DNA of 60,465 bases, from the NCBI RefSeq assembly GCF_009769385.1, contig NZ_ML775963.1, positions 173,084 to 233,548 of the forward strand, written 5' to 3'. A program made the translations under genes and the position numbers. A model generated the notes under the pieces. It worked only from the letters and a program-made list of their open reading frames with translations, was not told where the DNA came from and did no database searches. Below, one piece after another: positions 7,984-17,189 of the stretch; position 1 is the first letter of the stretch; the number at the start of each line of letters is the position of its first letter. The stretch comes from Saccharothrix deserti (GTDB lineage Bacteria > Actinomycetota > Actinomycetes > Mycobacteriales > Pseudonocardiaceae).

Positions 7984-9492
7984 TCAGGCGGGCAGCCGGT
8001 TGACCGCGTGGTCACCGGTGGCCCAGAGGTATTGGACGGCGTACGCCCGCCACGGGCGCCACGCCTGGGCCCGCCGCACGAGGGCGGCGGGCGTGTCGGG
8101 CAGGCCGAGGGCGCGGGCCGCGATCCGGATGCCCAGGTCGGTGGGGGTGAACGCGTCGGGATCGCCCAACGCCCGCATCGCGATCACCTCCACCGTCCAC
8201 GGCCCGAACCCCGGCAGCGCCAGCAGGTCGGCCCGCGCCTTCTCCCAGTCCGCGCCGACACCGAGGTCGAGCGACCCGTCGGCCAGCGCCTCCACCAACG
8301 CGCGGAACGCGATCTTGCGGGACTCGGGCATCGCGAGCAGAGCCGGGTCGAGGGCCGCCAACGCCGACGGCGTCGGGAACAGGTGGGTCAGGCCGGCGTC
8401 GTCGACCGGCTCGCCGACCGCCTCCACCAGCCGTCGGGCGTGGGTGCGGGCGGCGGCCGTGGACACCTGCTGCCCCAGCACCGCGCGCACCGCGAACTCG
8501 GCGGCGTCCACCGTGCCGGGCACGCGCCGTCCGGGACCCGCGTCGACCACGGGCGCGAGCAGCGGGTCCGACCGCAGCTGCTCGTCCACCGCGACCGGGT
8601 CGGCGTCGAGGTCGAGCAGCCGGCGGCACCGGGCGATGGCGATCGACAGGTCACGCAGGTCGCTCAACGCCAGCTTGCACGCCACGTGATCGGCCTGCGG
8701 GCTCAACGACACGACCGCGTGCCCGTGCGGCAGCCGCAGGGTCCGCCGGTACGCGCCGTCACGCCACTCCTCCACCCCCGGCACACCGGTCGCCGCGAGG
8801 TGCCCGAACAGGTTGTCCGGCCGCAACGGCGCGCGGAACGGCAGCCGCAGCGACAGCACGCCGGGCGTGTGCGGCGCCGGGCGCTGCCGGGTGCGCAGGT
8901 CGGTCGGCGACAGCGCGAACACCTCGCGCACGGTCTCGTTGAACGCCCGCACGCTGGCGAACCCGGCGGCCGACGCGACCTCCGCCATCGGCAGCGTGGT
9001 GGTCTCGATGAGCAGCCGCGCGGTCTGCGCGCGCTGCGCCCTGGCCAACGCCAACGGTCCCGCGCCGAGTTCGGCGAGGAGCAGCCGTTCGACCTGCCGC
9101 ACGCTGTACCCGAGTCGGGCGGCCAGTCCGGGCACGCCGTCGCGGTCCACCACGCCGTCCGCGATCAACCGCATCGCCTTCGCCACGGAGTCCGCGCGGT
9201 GATTCCACAACGGCGATCCGGGTGAAGCGTCGGGACGACATCTCTTGCACGCCCGGAATCCGGCTTGTTGCGCCGCCGCCGCACTCGGGTAGAACCGCAT
9301 GTTCTCGACCTTGGGCGGCGCGACCGGACAACTCGGCCGGCAATAGATCCGGGTGGTCAGGACGGCGGTGAAGAACCACCCGTCGAACCGGGCGTCTTTC
9401 GACCGCACGGCCCGGACACAACGTTCCGCGTCTTCGTGCACCGCACCAGCATCGGTCAAAGGTCCAGCCGATGGCCGGCGGAAATGCGACAT
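7984..9492 (-). CDS. alkA: Ada/AlkA fusion: methylphosphotriester sensor, AraC HTH and 3-methyladenine DNA glycosylase
   Basis: A 502-aa bifunctional alkylation-repair protein. Residues ~20-90 are the Ada zinc-finger domain with four cysteines (C51, C55, C82, C85), one of which accepts methyl groups from phosphotriesters. Residues ~98-200 are an AraC helix-turn-helix (PMAEVASAAGFASVRAFNE). Residues ~215-330 match the AlkA N-terminal domain, and ~340-495 the HhH-GPD glycosylase with LPGFGPWTVEVIAM and a catalytic Asp in FTPTDLGIR. It resembles mycobacterial alkA and probably activates itself and ogt on methylation. Confidence 0.95.
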   Translation of the reverse strand: MSHFRRPSAGPLTDAGAVHEDAERCVRAVRSKDARFDGWFFTAVLTTRIYCRPSCPVAPPKVENMRFYPSAAAAQQAGFRACKRCRPDASPGSPLWNHRADSVAKAMRLIADGVVDRDGVPGLAARLGYSVRQVERLLLAELGAGPLALARAQRAQTARLLIETTTLPMAEVASAAGFASVRAFNETVREVFALSPTDLRTRQRPAPHTPGVLSLRLPFRAPLRPDNLFGHLAATGVPGVEEWRDGAYRRTLRLPHGHAVVSLSPQADHVACKLALSDLRDLSIAIARCRRLLDLDADPVAVDEQLRSDPLLAPVVDAGPGRRVPGTVDAAEFAVRAVLGQQVSTAAARTHARRLVEAVGEPVDDAGLTHLFPTPSALAALDPALLAMPESRKIAFRALVEALADGSLDLGVGADWEKARADLLALPGFGPWTVEVIAMRALGDPDAFTPTDLGIRIAARALGLPDTPAALVRRAQAWRPWRAYAVQYLWATGDHAVNRLPA

Positions 9493-9579
9493 GGAGGAAA
9501 ACTTCGCCCGGCGGGTTGCGCCGCACCGCGCTGTGCGGCACTTCCCGGGGACGGGTGGTCCCCTCGGACGGACACCGGC

Positions 9580-9777
9580 CTAGCCGAGCGCCGGAACGGC
9601 CAGTGGAGCGGCGAGCCGGGCCAACAGGTCCAGTCCCACCTCGGCACGATCGCGGTCGTGCGCGTCGAGCACGGTCCGCACGATCGGGCAGACCCGTGCT
9701 TCACCGGGGACGTCCCGGTCCTCACGGGCCGTGACCGGCATCAGGCCGGCCCGCCGGCCGTCAACCCCGGCCGGCAT
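9580..9777 (-). CDS. Possible small hypothetical protein
   Basis: A 65-codon frame beginning MPAGVDGRRAGLMPVTARED. Its third codon positions are almost all G/C, like real genes here, and the C-terminal half looks helical (VGLDLLARLAAPLAVPALG). No family is recognised and no clear Shine-Dalgarno is seen. The rest of the 9493-10070 interval (alkA start to STAND gene) shows no other supportable feature. Confidence 0.3.
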   Translation of the reverse strand: MPAGVDGRRAGLMPVTAREDRDVPGEARVCPIVRTVLDAHDRDRAEVGLDLLARLAAPLAVPALG

Positions 9778-10070
9778 GGCAGGTCGCCGCACCGTTCCAC
9801 CGACCGGGTCGGTTCGGTGCGCACCGCTGAGAAGACCCCCAGGACTCCTCAGCGACGAACTCGCTGCCACTCGCGGTAGTTGCCTGCGAAACCACTTTGA
9901 CCGGTCCCTTCGCACAACTTGACGACGTCACCGGAACGTCCTGGGCAGCTTGGCAGCGCAAGTCGTTAGGGTGGACTTAACAGAGCTTCACCGGTCGGCA
10001 AACGACCTGTTCACGCGCTCACATCCGGTTTTCCGGTCCGGAAACCGGATCTCTAGGAGGCACGCCGCGG

Positions 10071-13000
10071 ATGGCTGGTTCCGGTCACGGGTCTGGTCCC
10101 CGTGCCGTGTTCGCGGAGCGGTTCGCGCTGCTCTACGCGGAGGCGGGCGACCCACCGCTGAAACGGGTGACCGAGTCGGTCAGCCGCGCCCGGCGCACCG
10201 ACGAGCGGGGTCGGCCGGTGCGCGCGACCGCGCAGCGGGTCAGCGACTGGCGTCGCGGGCGCAACGTGCCGGCCCGGTTCTCGGCACTCTCGGTAGTCCT
10301 CGAGGTCCTCATCGGCGAGGCGCGCAAGGCACGTCCGCAGCCGCCGGCGGCCGGGTTGTACGACCTGGACGCGTGGCGGGCGCTGTGGGAGGAGGCGCTG
10401 GCGAGCCCGGCGTCGTCGCCGGAGGACGAGGAGCCGCCGAGCTCGGACGAGATCGGCGTGTGCCCGTACCGGGGACTGGCCGCGTTCCAGCCGGAGGATT
10501 CCAGTTGGTTCTTCGGCCGGGAACGCAGCACCGCCGCCCTGGTGTCCCGTTTGGGCAGTGCCGCGGAAACCGGCGGAATCGTCATGCTGGTCGGCGCCTC
10601 GGGCGCCGGTAAATCGTCATTGGTGCGCGCGGGCGTCATTCCGTCCATTCGCGACGGCGCGTTGACGGTGGCCGGTTCGACGAATTGGCCTTCGGTGGTC
10701 ATCACGCCGGGCGCGGATCCGGTGAAGGAATTGGTCCGGCAAATCCCGGAATTAGCCGACATCCTGGACATGGCGCTCACCCTGGACGGGATGGACCAAG
10801 ACCTGACGGCCTCCGGGCACGGTCCTGAGACGTTCCTGGGGCAGACGCTGATGGGCGTGCTGCGGTTCGCCGCGCAGATCCGGGCGGCGTTCGCGGCGTA
10901 CGCCGAGCGGCACGGCGGCGACCGGGTGGTGGTCGTGGTGGACCAGTTCGAGGAGGCGTTCACGCTGTCCTCGGACGAGAGCCGGGCGCAGGTGTTCGTG
11001 CAGGCGCTGCACGTGGCGTGCACACCGGCGGTCCCGGGCGGCACCGCGCCCGCGTTGGTGCTGGTGGGCGTGCGGGCCGACTTCTACGGCCGCTGCCTGG
11101 CGTTCCCGGAGCTGGCCGACGCGCTGCAGGACCGGCAGATGGTGCTGGGGCCGATGACGTCGGCCGAGTTGCGGGAGGCGGTGTCGCGGCCGGCGAAGGC
11201 GGCGGGCCTGCAACTGGAGCCGGGCCTGATCGAACTGATGCTGCGCGACCTGGGCGTGCGCAGCGGTCGGGCGCAGGCCAGGGCCGGTCAGGGCGCGTAC
11301 GACGCGGGCGCGTTGCCGCTGCTCTCGCACGCCCTGCTGGCGACCTGGCAACGCCGCCAGGCGGGCAAGTTGACCATCGCGGGCTACCGCTCGGCGGGCG
11401 GTATCCAGGGCGCGATCGCGGCCACGGCCGAACGGGCGTGGGCCGATCTCGCGCCGGACGCCCAGCAGGCCGCGCGCCCGTTGCTGCTGCGCCTGGTGCG
11501 CGTCGGCGAGGACACCCAGGACACGCGTCGCCGCTCGACCAGGAACGAGCTGGTCGATCAGGCCGCGAACCGGGCCGCGGGCGAGGAGGCGCTGGAGGTG
11601 CTGGCGCGGGCCCGGCTGGTGACGCTCGACGCGGGTTCGGTGGAGATCACGCACGAGGCGCTGCTCCAGGCGTGGCCGCGGCTGCGCAGCTGGATCGACC
11701 AGGACCGGGAAGGCCAGCTGCTGCGGCAGCGGCTGGAAGAGGACGCGGCGACGTGGGCCGGTCAGGACCGCGACTCGTCCCTGCTCTACCGGGGCGCCCG
11801 GCTGGAGACCGCGCGGCACTGGGCGGACGCGGCCGGCCGCCAGGGTCTGACCGGCACCGCCCAGGACTTCCTCGCCGTGTCGATGCAGTACCGCAGGCGC
11901 GCCGCCTGGGGCAGACGTGCGGCTGTGGCGTGCGTGGTCGTGCTCGCGCTGATCGCCGCCACCGCCGCGGTGGTGGCCGTGCGGCAACGCGACGACGCGG
12001 TGTTCCGGCAGGTCGTGGCGGAGGCGGACCGGTTGCAGGACTCCGACCCGTCGCTGTCCGCGCAGCTGGCGCTGGTCGCGCACCGGATGCGCCCCGAGGA
12101 CCGCGACGTGCGGACCAGGCTGCTGTCCACGCAGGCCTCGCCGTTGGCGATACCGCTGATCGGGCACACCGGGCCGGTGTACCTGACCTCGTTCTCCCCG
12201 AACGGCAAGATCCTGGCCACCGCGAGCTACGACAACACCGTGCGGCTGTGGGACCTGAGCGACCAGGGCAACCCCAAGCCGCTCGGCTCGCCGTTGACGG
12301 GCCACGCCGGCTGGGTGTCGTCGGCGGTGTTCAGCCCGGACGGCAGGACGCTGGCCACGGCGGGCGACGACCGGACCGTGCGGCTGTGGGACGTCAGCGA
12401 CCCGGAACGCACGCGTGCGCTCGGCGAGCCCCTGGACGGCGGCAACGGCACGATCTACCTGCTCGCGTTCACCCCGGACTCCAAGACGCTGGCCACCGCC
12501 AACGCCGACCACACGGCACGGCTGTGGGACGTGACCGACCCGACCGCGCCGCAGCCGCTGGGCGCCCCGCTCGGCCTGCACAACGGGCAGGTGCGGTCGG
12601 TGGCGTTCAACCACGACGGCACGCTGCTCGCCACCGGCGGTGACGACCGGACCGTGGTGGTGTTCGACGTGCGGGACCGGCGCAACCCCAAGCCGCTGGG
12701 CGAGCCGATCACCGGGTTCGACGGCACGGTGCGCTCGCTGGCGTTCAGCCCGGACGACAAGGTGCTGGCCGCCGGCAGCGAGGACCACACCGTGCGGCTG
12801 TTCGCCATGTCGGACCCGGCCGCGCCGCAACCGCTCGGCCGCCCGATGAACGACCACACCGAGGGCGTGTGGTCGGTGGCGTTCAGCCCGGACGGCCGGG
12901 TGCTCGTGTCGGGCAGCGCGGACGGCACCGCCCGGCTGTGGAACCTCACCGACCCGGCGCACCCCCTGCCGCTCGGCCACCCGTTGGCCGGGCGCAACGG

Positions 13001-14129
13001 CATCGTGTACGCGGTGGCGTTCAGCCCCGACGGCTCCTCCCTGGTCACCGGCAGCCACGATTCCGTGGTGCGGCTGTGGTCGCTGCCGCACGGGCTGCTC
13101 GTCGGGCACTCGGCACGCACCATCGGCCCCCGCTTCACGCCCGACAACCGGTGGGTGGTGTCGGCGAGCGAGGACCGGTCGATCCGGGTGTGGGACACCA
13201 GCGACCCGAACAGACCGAAGTCGACCGCCGTGCTCGACCACGGCGCGGGCGTGTGGTCGCTCGCGCTGAGCGACGACGGCCGCACGCTGGCCAGCGTGAG
13301 CGACAAGATGGTGCGGCTGTGGGACTTCGCCGACCCCGGCAACCCCAAGCCGCTGGGGAAGCCGATCGAGCTGGGCACCCGGTACAGCTCGCCGGAGGCG
13401 TTCCGGCCCGACGGCAAGGTGCTGGTCACCGGCTACGACGACAAGTCCGTGCAGCTGTGGGACATCAGCGACCGCGAGAACCCCACGCCGCTCGGGGGCG
13501 CGCTCGTCGGGCACACCGGGTACGTGCACTTCGTCGGGTTCACCCCGGACGGCAAGACGCTGATCACGGCCAGCGCGGACAAGACCGTGCGGCTGTGGGA
13601 CGTCACCGACCCGGCCGCCGCCCGGCCGCTCGGGCAGCCGTTGGAGGGGCACACCGCGGCGGTCCGGTCGGGCGACATCAGCCCCGACGGCCGCACCCTG
13701 GCCACCGCCTCCGACGACCGGACGGTCCGGCTGTGGGACCTGACCACGCCGAACCGGGTCAAGCCCATCGGCGCACCGCTCACCGGACACGTCGAGAGCG
13801 CGGTGACGGTGGCGTTCAGCCCGGACGGCAGGACGCTGGCCAGCGGCGGCGAGGACAGCACCATCCGCCTGTGGGACGTGCACGACCTCAACCGCCCCGT
13901 CCCGCTCGGGGAGGCGTTGACCGGGCACGACGGCGGGCTGCGGGACATCTCGTTCGGCCCGGACGGCCGGCTGTTGGCGTCGACCAGCTCCGACAACACG
14001 GTGCGGCTGTGGGACCTCGACCTCGATCACGTCATCGAGCGGATCTGCACCACGACCAAGGGCGTGCTGCCGGAGGAGCGGTGGCGCGAACACCTGCCGC
14101 AGCTGGACTACGAGCCGCCTTGCCCCTGA
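10071..14129 (+). CDS. HTH-STAND (nSTAND1) NTPase with 14 WD40 repeats
   Basis: A 1352-aa signalling protein. Residues ~20-85 form an HTH-like module (ATAQRVSDWRRGRNVPARF). Residues ~128-480 are an nSTAND1 NTPase with Walker A VGASGAGKS (174-182) and Walker B VVVVDQFEEAF (Asp ~291). A hydrophobic helix at ~618-642 could span the membrane. Residues ~690-1315 hold 14 WD40 units, each ending in motifs like DDRTVRLWD, enough for two seven-bladed propellers. Unit 5 (RLFAMSD) and unit 7 (RLWSLPH) are degenerate at the WD. AGGAGG precedes ATG 10071. STAND-WD40 proteins act as ligand-triggered switches in signalling or defence. Confidence 0.9.
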   Translation: MAGSGHGSGPRAVFAERFALLYAEAGDPPLKRVTESVSRARRTDERGRPVRATAQRVSDWRRGRNVPARFSALSVVLEVLIGEARKARPQPPAAGLYDLDAWRALWEEALASPASSPEDEEPPSSDEIGVCPYRGLAAFQPEDSSWFFGRERSTAALVSRLGSAAETGGIVMLVGASGAGKSSLVRAGVIPSIRDGALTVAGSTNWPSVVITPGADPVKELVRQIPELADILDMALTLDGMDQDLTASGHGPETFLGQTLMGVLRFAAQIRAAFAAYAERHGGDRVVVVVDQFEEAFTLSSDESRAQVFVQALHVACTPAVPGGTAPALVLVGVRADFYGRCLAFPELADALQDRQMVLGPMTSAELREAVSRPAKAAGLQLEPGLIELMLRDLGVRSGRAQARAGQGAYDAGALPLLSHALLATWQRRQAGKLTIAGYRSAGGIQGAIAATAERAWADLAPDAQQAARPLLLRLVRVGEDTQDTRRRSTRNELVDQAANRAAGEEALEVLARARLVTLDAGSVEITHEALLQAWPRLRSWIDQDREGQLLRQRLEEDAATWAGQDRDSSLLYRGARLETARHWADAAGRQGLTGTAQDFLAVSMQYRRRAAWGRRAAVACVVVLALIAATAAVVAVRQRDDAVFRQVVAEADRLQDSDPSLSAQLALVAHRMRPEDRDVRTRLLSTQASPLAIPLIGHTGPVYLTSFSPNGKILATASYDNTVRLWDLSDQGNPKPLGSPLTGHAGWVSSAVFSPDGRTLATAGDDRTVRLWDVSDPERTRALGEPLDGGNGTIYLLAFTPDSKTLATANADHTARLWDVTDPTAPQPLGAPLGLHNGQVRSVAFNHDGTLLATGGDDRTVVVFDVRDRRNPKPLGEPITGFDGTVRSLAFSPDDKVLAAGSEDHTVRLFAMSDPAAPQPLGRPMNDHTEGVWSVAFSPDGRVLVSGSADGTARLWNLTDPAHPLPLGHPLAGRNGIVYAVAFSPDGSSLVTGSHDSVVRLWSLPHGLLVGHSARTIGPRFTPDNRWVVSASEDRSIRVWDTSDPNRPKSTAVLDHGAGVWSLALSDDGRTLASVSDKMVRLWDFADPGNPKPLGKPIELGTRYSSPEAFRPDGKVLVTGYDDKSVQLWDISDRENPTPLGGALVGHTGYVHFVGFTPDGKTLITASADKTVRLWDVTDPAAARPLGQPLEGHTAAVRSGDISPDGRTLATASDDRTVRLWDLTTPNRVKPIGAPLTGHVESAVTVAFSPDGRTLASGGEDSTIRLWDVHDLNRPVPLGEALTGHDGGLRDISFGPDGRLLASTSSDNTVRLWDLDLDHVIERICTTTKGVLPEERWREHLPQLDYEPPCP

Positions 14130-14174
14130 TCGGGAGCCTCGGGTGCGGCGCCGACGACGTCACCCCGAACCCCC

Positions 14175-14192
14175 GTGCGGTCCGGACCGCAC
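14175..14192. terminator. 18-bp palindrome after the STAND-WD40 gene
   Basis: GTGCGGTCC at 14175-14183 is followed directly by its reverse complement GGACCGCAC. It lies 45 bp past the stop codon. There is no T-run, as is usual for actinomycete terminators. The rest of 14130-14386 shows no gene. Confidence 0.5.
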
Positions 14193-14386
14193 ACAGCCGC
14201 TCGCGTCCACTTGGGCCGCCGTGGCGGTTTCGTCGTGCGCGGGCACGAGCACCGTCACCGCCGCTGACCTGCGGCTCGGCGTGCGCACCCAGGTCAGGTT
14301 CAGGCCCGGTGCCGGGTTGGCGAAATGCCAGTCATGTGATTTCCCCTCGTGGACTTCCGGTGGATCGTGACTAGGTTCTACAGATC

Positions 14387-14878
14387 ATGCGTTCACTTGC
14401 CCGGGTGGGGAGCCCGCAGGCGGCGATCACGGCGCTGACCGGGATCACCGCGCTCTACATGGGTCTCGTGGTGTTCGGGAACATCACCGACTACGAGACC
14501 AACCACGCGTTCGTCCAGCACGTGTTCGCGATGGACACCACGTTCGGGTCGCCCAACACGGCCTGGCGCGCGATCACCAGCCCGACGGTCGTGACCATCG
14601 CGTACGTGCTGATCATCCTGTGGGAGGCGGTCACCGCGCTGGTGATGCTGGCCGGGCTGGTGGCCTGGCTGCGGCGCCGCGAGGAGACCGCGCGGCGGCT
14701 GTCGTCCACGGGCTGGGTGATGCAGGTGCTGCTGTTCGGGGGCGGGTTCATCGCGATCGGCGGTGAGTGGTTCGTCATGTGGCAGTCGAAGGACTGGAAC
14801 GGGCTGTCGGCCGCGTTCCAGAACTTCGTGATCGCCGCCCTCGGACTCATCCTGCTGCACGTGGGCAAACGCGACTGA
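14387..14878 (+). CDS. DUF2165 family small membrane protein
   Basis: A 163-aa integral membrane protein with four hydrophobic helices (about residues 12-32, 65-95, 105-125 and 140-158). It has the DUF2165 features GLVVFGNITDYETNHAFVQHV, with motif NITDY before the first loop, and GGEWFVMWQS before the last helix. Function unknown; the family is widespread in proteobacteria and actinobacteria. A hairpin terminator follows 32 bp after the stop. Confidence 0.85.
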   Translation: MRSLARVGSPQAAITALTGITALYMGLVVFGNITDYETNHAFVQHVFAMDTTFGSPNTAWRAITSPTVVTIAYVLIILWEAVTALVMLAGLVAWLRRREETARRLSSTGWVMQVLLFGGGFIAIGGEWFVMWQSKDWNGLSAAFQNFVIAALGLILLHVGKRD

Positions 14879-14910
14879 TCCCTCTCTTCCCCTTCCTCGT
14901 CCGTGTCGAA

Positions 14911-14942
14911 CCGGAGGCCGCCCCCCTCGCAGCGGCCTCCGG
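14911..14942. terminator. Bidirectional terminator hairpin
   Basis: CCGGAGGCCGC (14911-14921) pairs perfectly with GCGGCCTCCGG (14932-14942) around a 10-nt loop. It lies between the convergent stops of the DUF2165 gene (14878) and the esterase gene (14987). Confidence 0.85.
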
Positions 14943-14951
14943 TTCTCGTCT

Positions 14952-15006
14952 TACTCGTCGGCTTGGAACTACTCGTCGGCTTGGAACTACTTGTCGGCCC
15001 AGAACT
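14952..15006. repeat. 18-bp tandem repeat duplicating the esterase stop region
   Basis: TACTCGTCGGCTTGGAAC occurs twice in tandem (about 14953-14970 and 14971-14988) and continues into a diverged third copy that encodes the real end of the esterase gene. Read on the minus strand, the units give FWADK-stop, FQADE-stop, FQADE-stop. Confidence 0.85.
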
Positions 15007-16537
15007 CCAGCCGGTGCTCCGCCCGGTAGTCGACGCCGGTGATCGCCCCCGGCGCCAGCGACTGCACGTGCCGGTCGGCGGCGAACGCGGGCCACTCCGG
15101 CAGGCCGTCACCGTTCGGGTCGCCGTGGTGGGCGAAGTTGGCCCAGTACCGGATCATCACGTCCGACAGCTCGCGCTGCCCGCCGGTCAACTCCTCCTCC
15201 GGGAACAGGTAGCCGATGTCCGAGCTGTGGCTCGCGCCCTGCTCGGAGGCCGCCGGGTCGGCGAACTCGAACGCGAACGTCGGCGTGTGCGCGGACAGCA
15301 GTTCGTGCTGCCGGAACGTCGCCCGCGCCCACACCCGGTCCGTCAACACGGCCGCCCACGCCCGGCCGGCGTCGGGGAACGCGCCGAGCGGGTACTCCCG
15401 TTCGACCTCGGCGGCCCGGTCCCCGAACGCCGCCGCGAGCAGGACCGGGTAGTCCTCGGCGGCGACCGGTCCGCGGAAGATCTCCACGATGCCGCGGTGC
15501 TCGTCACGGGTGTTGCCCGCCAGCACCGGGACCTTCGCGAACTCGCCCCCGGCGAGGGCGTCGGCGGGCACCCGCGGCAGGTCGGCGTTGCCGTAGCCGA
15601 AGGGTTGGAAGATGTTCATCACCTGGGGGTGATCCAGCAGCTTCTCCGCCGGGAGGGCGCGCAGGCAGGCGATGTCCGGGCAGCCCAGTTCGGCGGCGAC
15701 GGTCCGGCCGCTGCCCTCGATCTCGGCCGTGTCCCGCCAGGCGAGCCACGGCAGCGCGCCCAGACCGGGGTACCAGGCCTCCGCCGGCAGGTCGACCAGC
15801 GCGAACCCGCTGTGCATGATCGCCTTGTCGAACAGGCCGCGTGACTTCGGCGAGACCAGGTGCGCCGCCGTCGAGGACGCGCCGTAGGAGACGCCGAACA
15901 GCGTGACGTTCTCCGGGTCGCCGCCGAAGCTCCGGGCGTTGCGGCGGACCCACTCCAGCGCGGCGCGCTGGTCCTGCAGGCCGAACGTGCCGGAGCCGTC
16001 CAGTCCGGGCAGGCCGAAGCCGCCGAACACGCCCAGCCGGTAGTTGATGGTCACGACCACCACGTCACCCTTGGTGGCGAGCGCGGTGGCGTCGAAGTGG
16101 TGGCCCGCGCCGATCGCGCCGTCACCGTGCACCCACACCATGACCGGCTTGCGGCCCGTGGTGGACGGTGTGGTGACGTTGAGGAACAGGCAGTCCTCAT
16201 CGGTCGCTCTGGTGTCCGAATAGGACGAACCGATCTGCGGGCACGGGTTGCCCGGCGCGGTGGCGTCCCTGATCCCGTCCCAGTCGTCGACCTTGCGCGG
16301 CGCTTGCCAGCGCAGGTCGCCCTTGGGTGGTGCCGCGTACGGGATGCCTTGGAAGAGGGCGTGGTCGGCGCGCACGGTGCCGCGCACTTCACCGCTCTCC
16401 ACCCGCACGGTGTCCTGGCTGATGTCCTTGTTGATGTCCTTGTTGGTGTCCTGCACTGTGTTCTCCCCGCATGCCGTCACGAGCAGTGCTGTCGCGATCG
16501 CCACCGCTCCGATCAGTGCCGGCGTCCCCCGACGCAT
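14987..16537 (-). CDS. Secreted lipoprotein carboxylesterase (type B)
   Basis: A 516-aa type-B carboxylesterase exported as a lipoprotein: the N-terminus has a basic-hydrophobic signal and lipobox LLVTACGEN (Cys ~23). A short DTNK/DINK/DISQ repeat follows, coded by a 12-bp tandem repeat. The catalytic domain has the family features FQGIPYAAPP, EDCLFLNV and WVRRNARSFGGDPENVTLFG. Two conserved sites are altered: the nucleophile elbow reads GVSYGASS instead of GESAGA, and the oxyanion loop reads HGDGA instead of HGGG. Ser is kept, so activity is likely. It follows a TetR gene by 4 bp, forming an operon. Confidence 0.88.
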   Translation of the reverse strand: MRRGTPALIGAVAIATALLVTACGENTVQDTNKDINKDISQDTVRVESGEVRGTVRADHALFQGIPYAAPPKGDLRWQAPRKVDDWDGIRDATAPGNPCPQIGSSYSDTRATDEDCLFLNVTTPSTTGRKPVMVWVHGDGAIGAGHHFDATALATKGDVVVVTINYRLGVFGGFGLPGLDGSGTFGLQDQRAALEWVRRNARSFGGDPENVTLFGVSYGASSTAAHLVSPKSRGLFDKAIMHSGFALVDLPAEAWYPGLGALPWLAWRDTAEIEGSGRTVAAELGCPDIACLRALPAEKLLDHPQVMNIFQPFGYGNADLPRVPADALAGGEFAKVPVLAGNTRDEHRGIVEIFRGPVAAEDYPVLLAAAFGDRAAEVEREYPLGAFPDAGRAWAAVLTDRVWARATFRQHELLSAHTPTFAFEFADPAASEQGASHSSDIGYLFPEEELTGGQRELSDVMIRYWANFAHHGDPNGDGLPEWPAFAADRHVQSLAPGAITGVDYRAEHRLEFWADK

Positions 16538-16541
16538 GTGC

Positions 16542-17117
16542 CTATCCCCTCTTCGTGGCGAGCTCCACCGCGGTGATCAGCTCGCGTTCGCAGAGGTCGA
16601 GGTCGACCTCCGCGTGATCGGCCGCCCTGGCCAGGACGCCGTTGCGCAGGGCCAGGACGAAGATCGCCATCGCGTCCGCGTCGAAATCGCGGAACTCCTG
16701 TCGCTGTTGCCCCTCCCTGAGCAGGTCGGCCATCTTGCGGTGGTCGTCGTCCGCGGTGTCCGCGGTCGACACGTACGGGCGGACCTGGAGCAGCGCCACC
16801 ATGTGCGAGCGGTGGGCCCGCATGAAGCGCAGGTTGGCGCTCAGGAACGCCCGCAGCTCGCCGGCGGCGGTGGCGCTCCGGTCCATCCGGTCCAGGACGA
16901 ACTCGGCGAACTTGCCGCGGACCTCCGCGTAGACCTCGTCCACCAGCTCCTGCTTGCCCTTGAAGTGGTACGAGATCAGGCCCGTGCTGCTCAGGCCGGC
17001 GCGGGCGGCGATCTGCTTGAACGAGGTCGCCCCGTAGCCGAGGTCGGCCAGGGTCTCGATCGCCGCGGAGACGATCTGCGCCCGTCGTGCCTGCTCGGTG
17101 AGAGACTTTGCTCGCAT
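16542..17117 (-). CDS. TetR family transcriptional regulator
   Basis: A 191-aa TetR regulator with an N-terminal HTH (~residues 10-55: TSFKQIAARAGLSSTGLISY). ATG 17117 is preferred over an upstream TTG at 17123. A palindrome TTTGCTC-GCAT-GAGCAAA covers the start codon itself, and TAAATT lies seven bases upstream on its strand, so transcription and translation probably start together and are self-repressed. It is co-transcribed with the lipoprotein esterase 4 bp downstream. The ligand may be a lipid or ester. Confidence 0.88.
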   Translation of the reverse strand: MRAKSLTEQARRAQIVSAAIETLADLGYGATSFKQIAARAGLSSTGLISYHFKGKQELVDEVYAEVRGKFAEFVLDRMDRSATAAGELRAFLSANLRFMRAHRSHMVALLQVRPYVSTADTADDDHRKMADLLREGQQRQEFRDFDADAMAIFVLALRNGVLARAADHAEVDLDLCERELITAVELATKRG

Positions 17118-17124
17118 GAGCAAA
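17107..17124. promoter_or_regulatory. Palindromic operator over the TetR start codon
   Basis: TTTGCTC (17107-17113), spacer GCAT, GAGCAAA (17118-17124) form a perfect 18-bp inverted repeat containing the TetR start codon. A third half-site GAGCAA lies at 17138-17143. This is a strong candidate for an autoregulatory operator. Confidence 0.7.
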
Positions 17125-17189
17125 ATTTAGCACGCGCGAGCAAGAACTTCACCCGTCGGAGAGTGCCCACCTCGACCGACGATGGGGGT

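Noticed and set aside
10752..14093. A 1113-codon open frame on the minus strand opposite the STAND-WD40 gene
   Set aside because: It is a shadow of the real gene in very GC-rich DNA: low-complexity His/Arg/Gly/Gln composition, no domain, and the plus strand has clear STAND and WD40 motifs.
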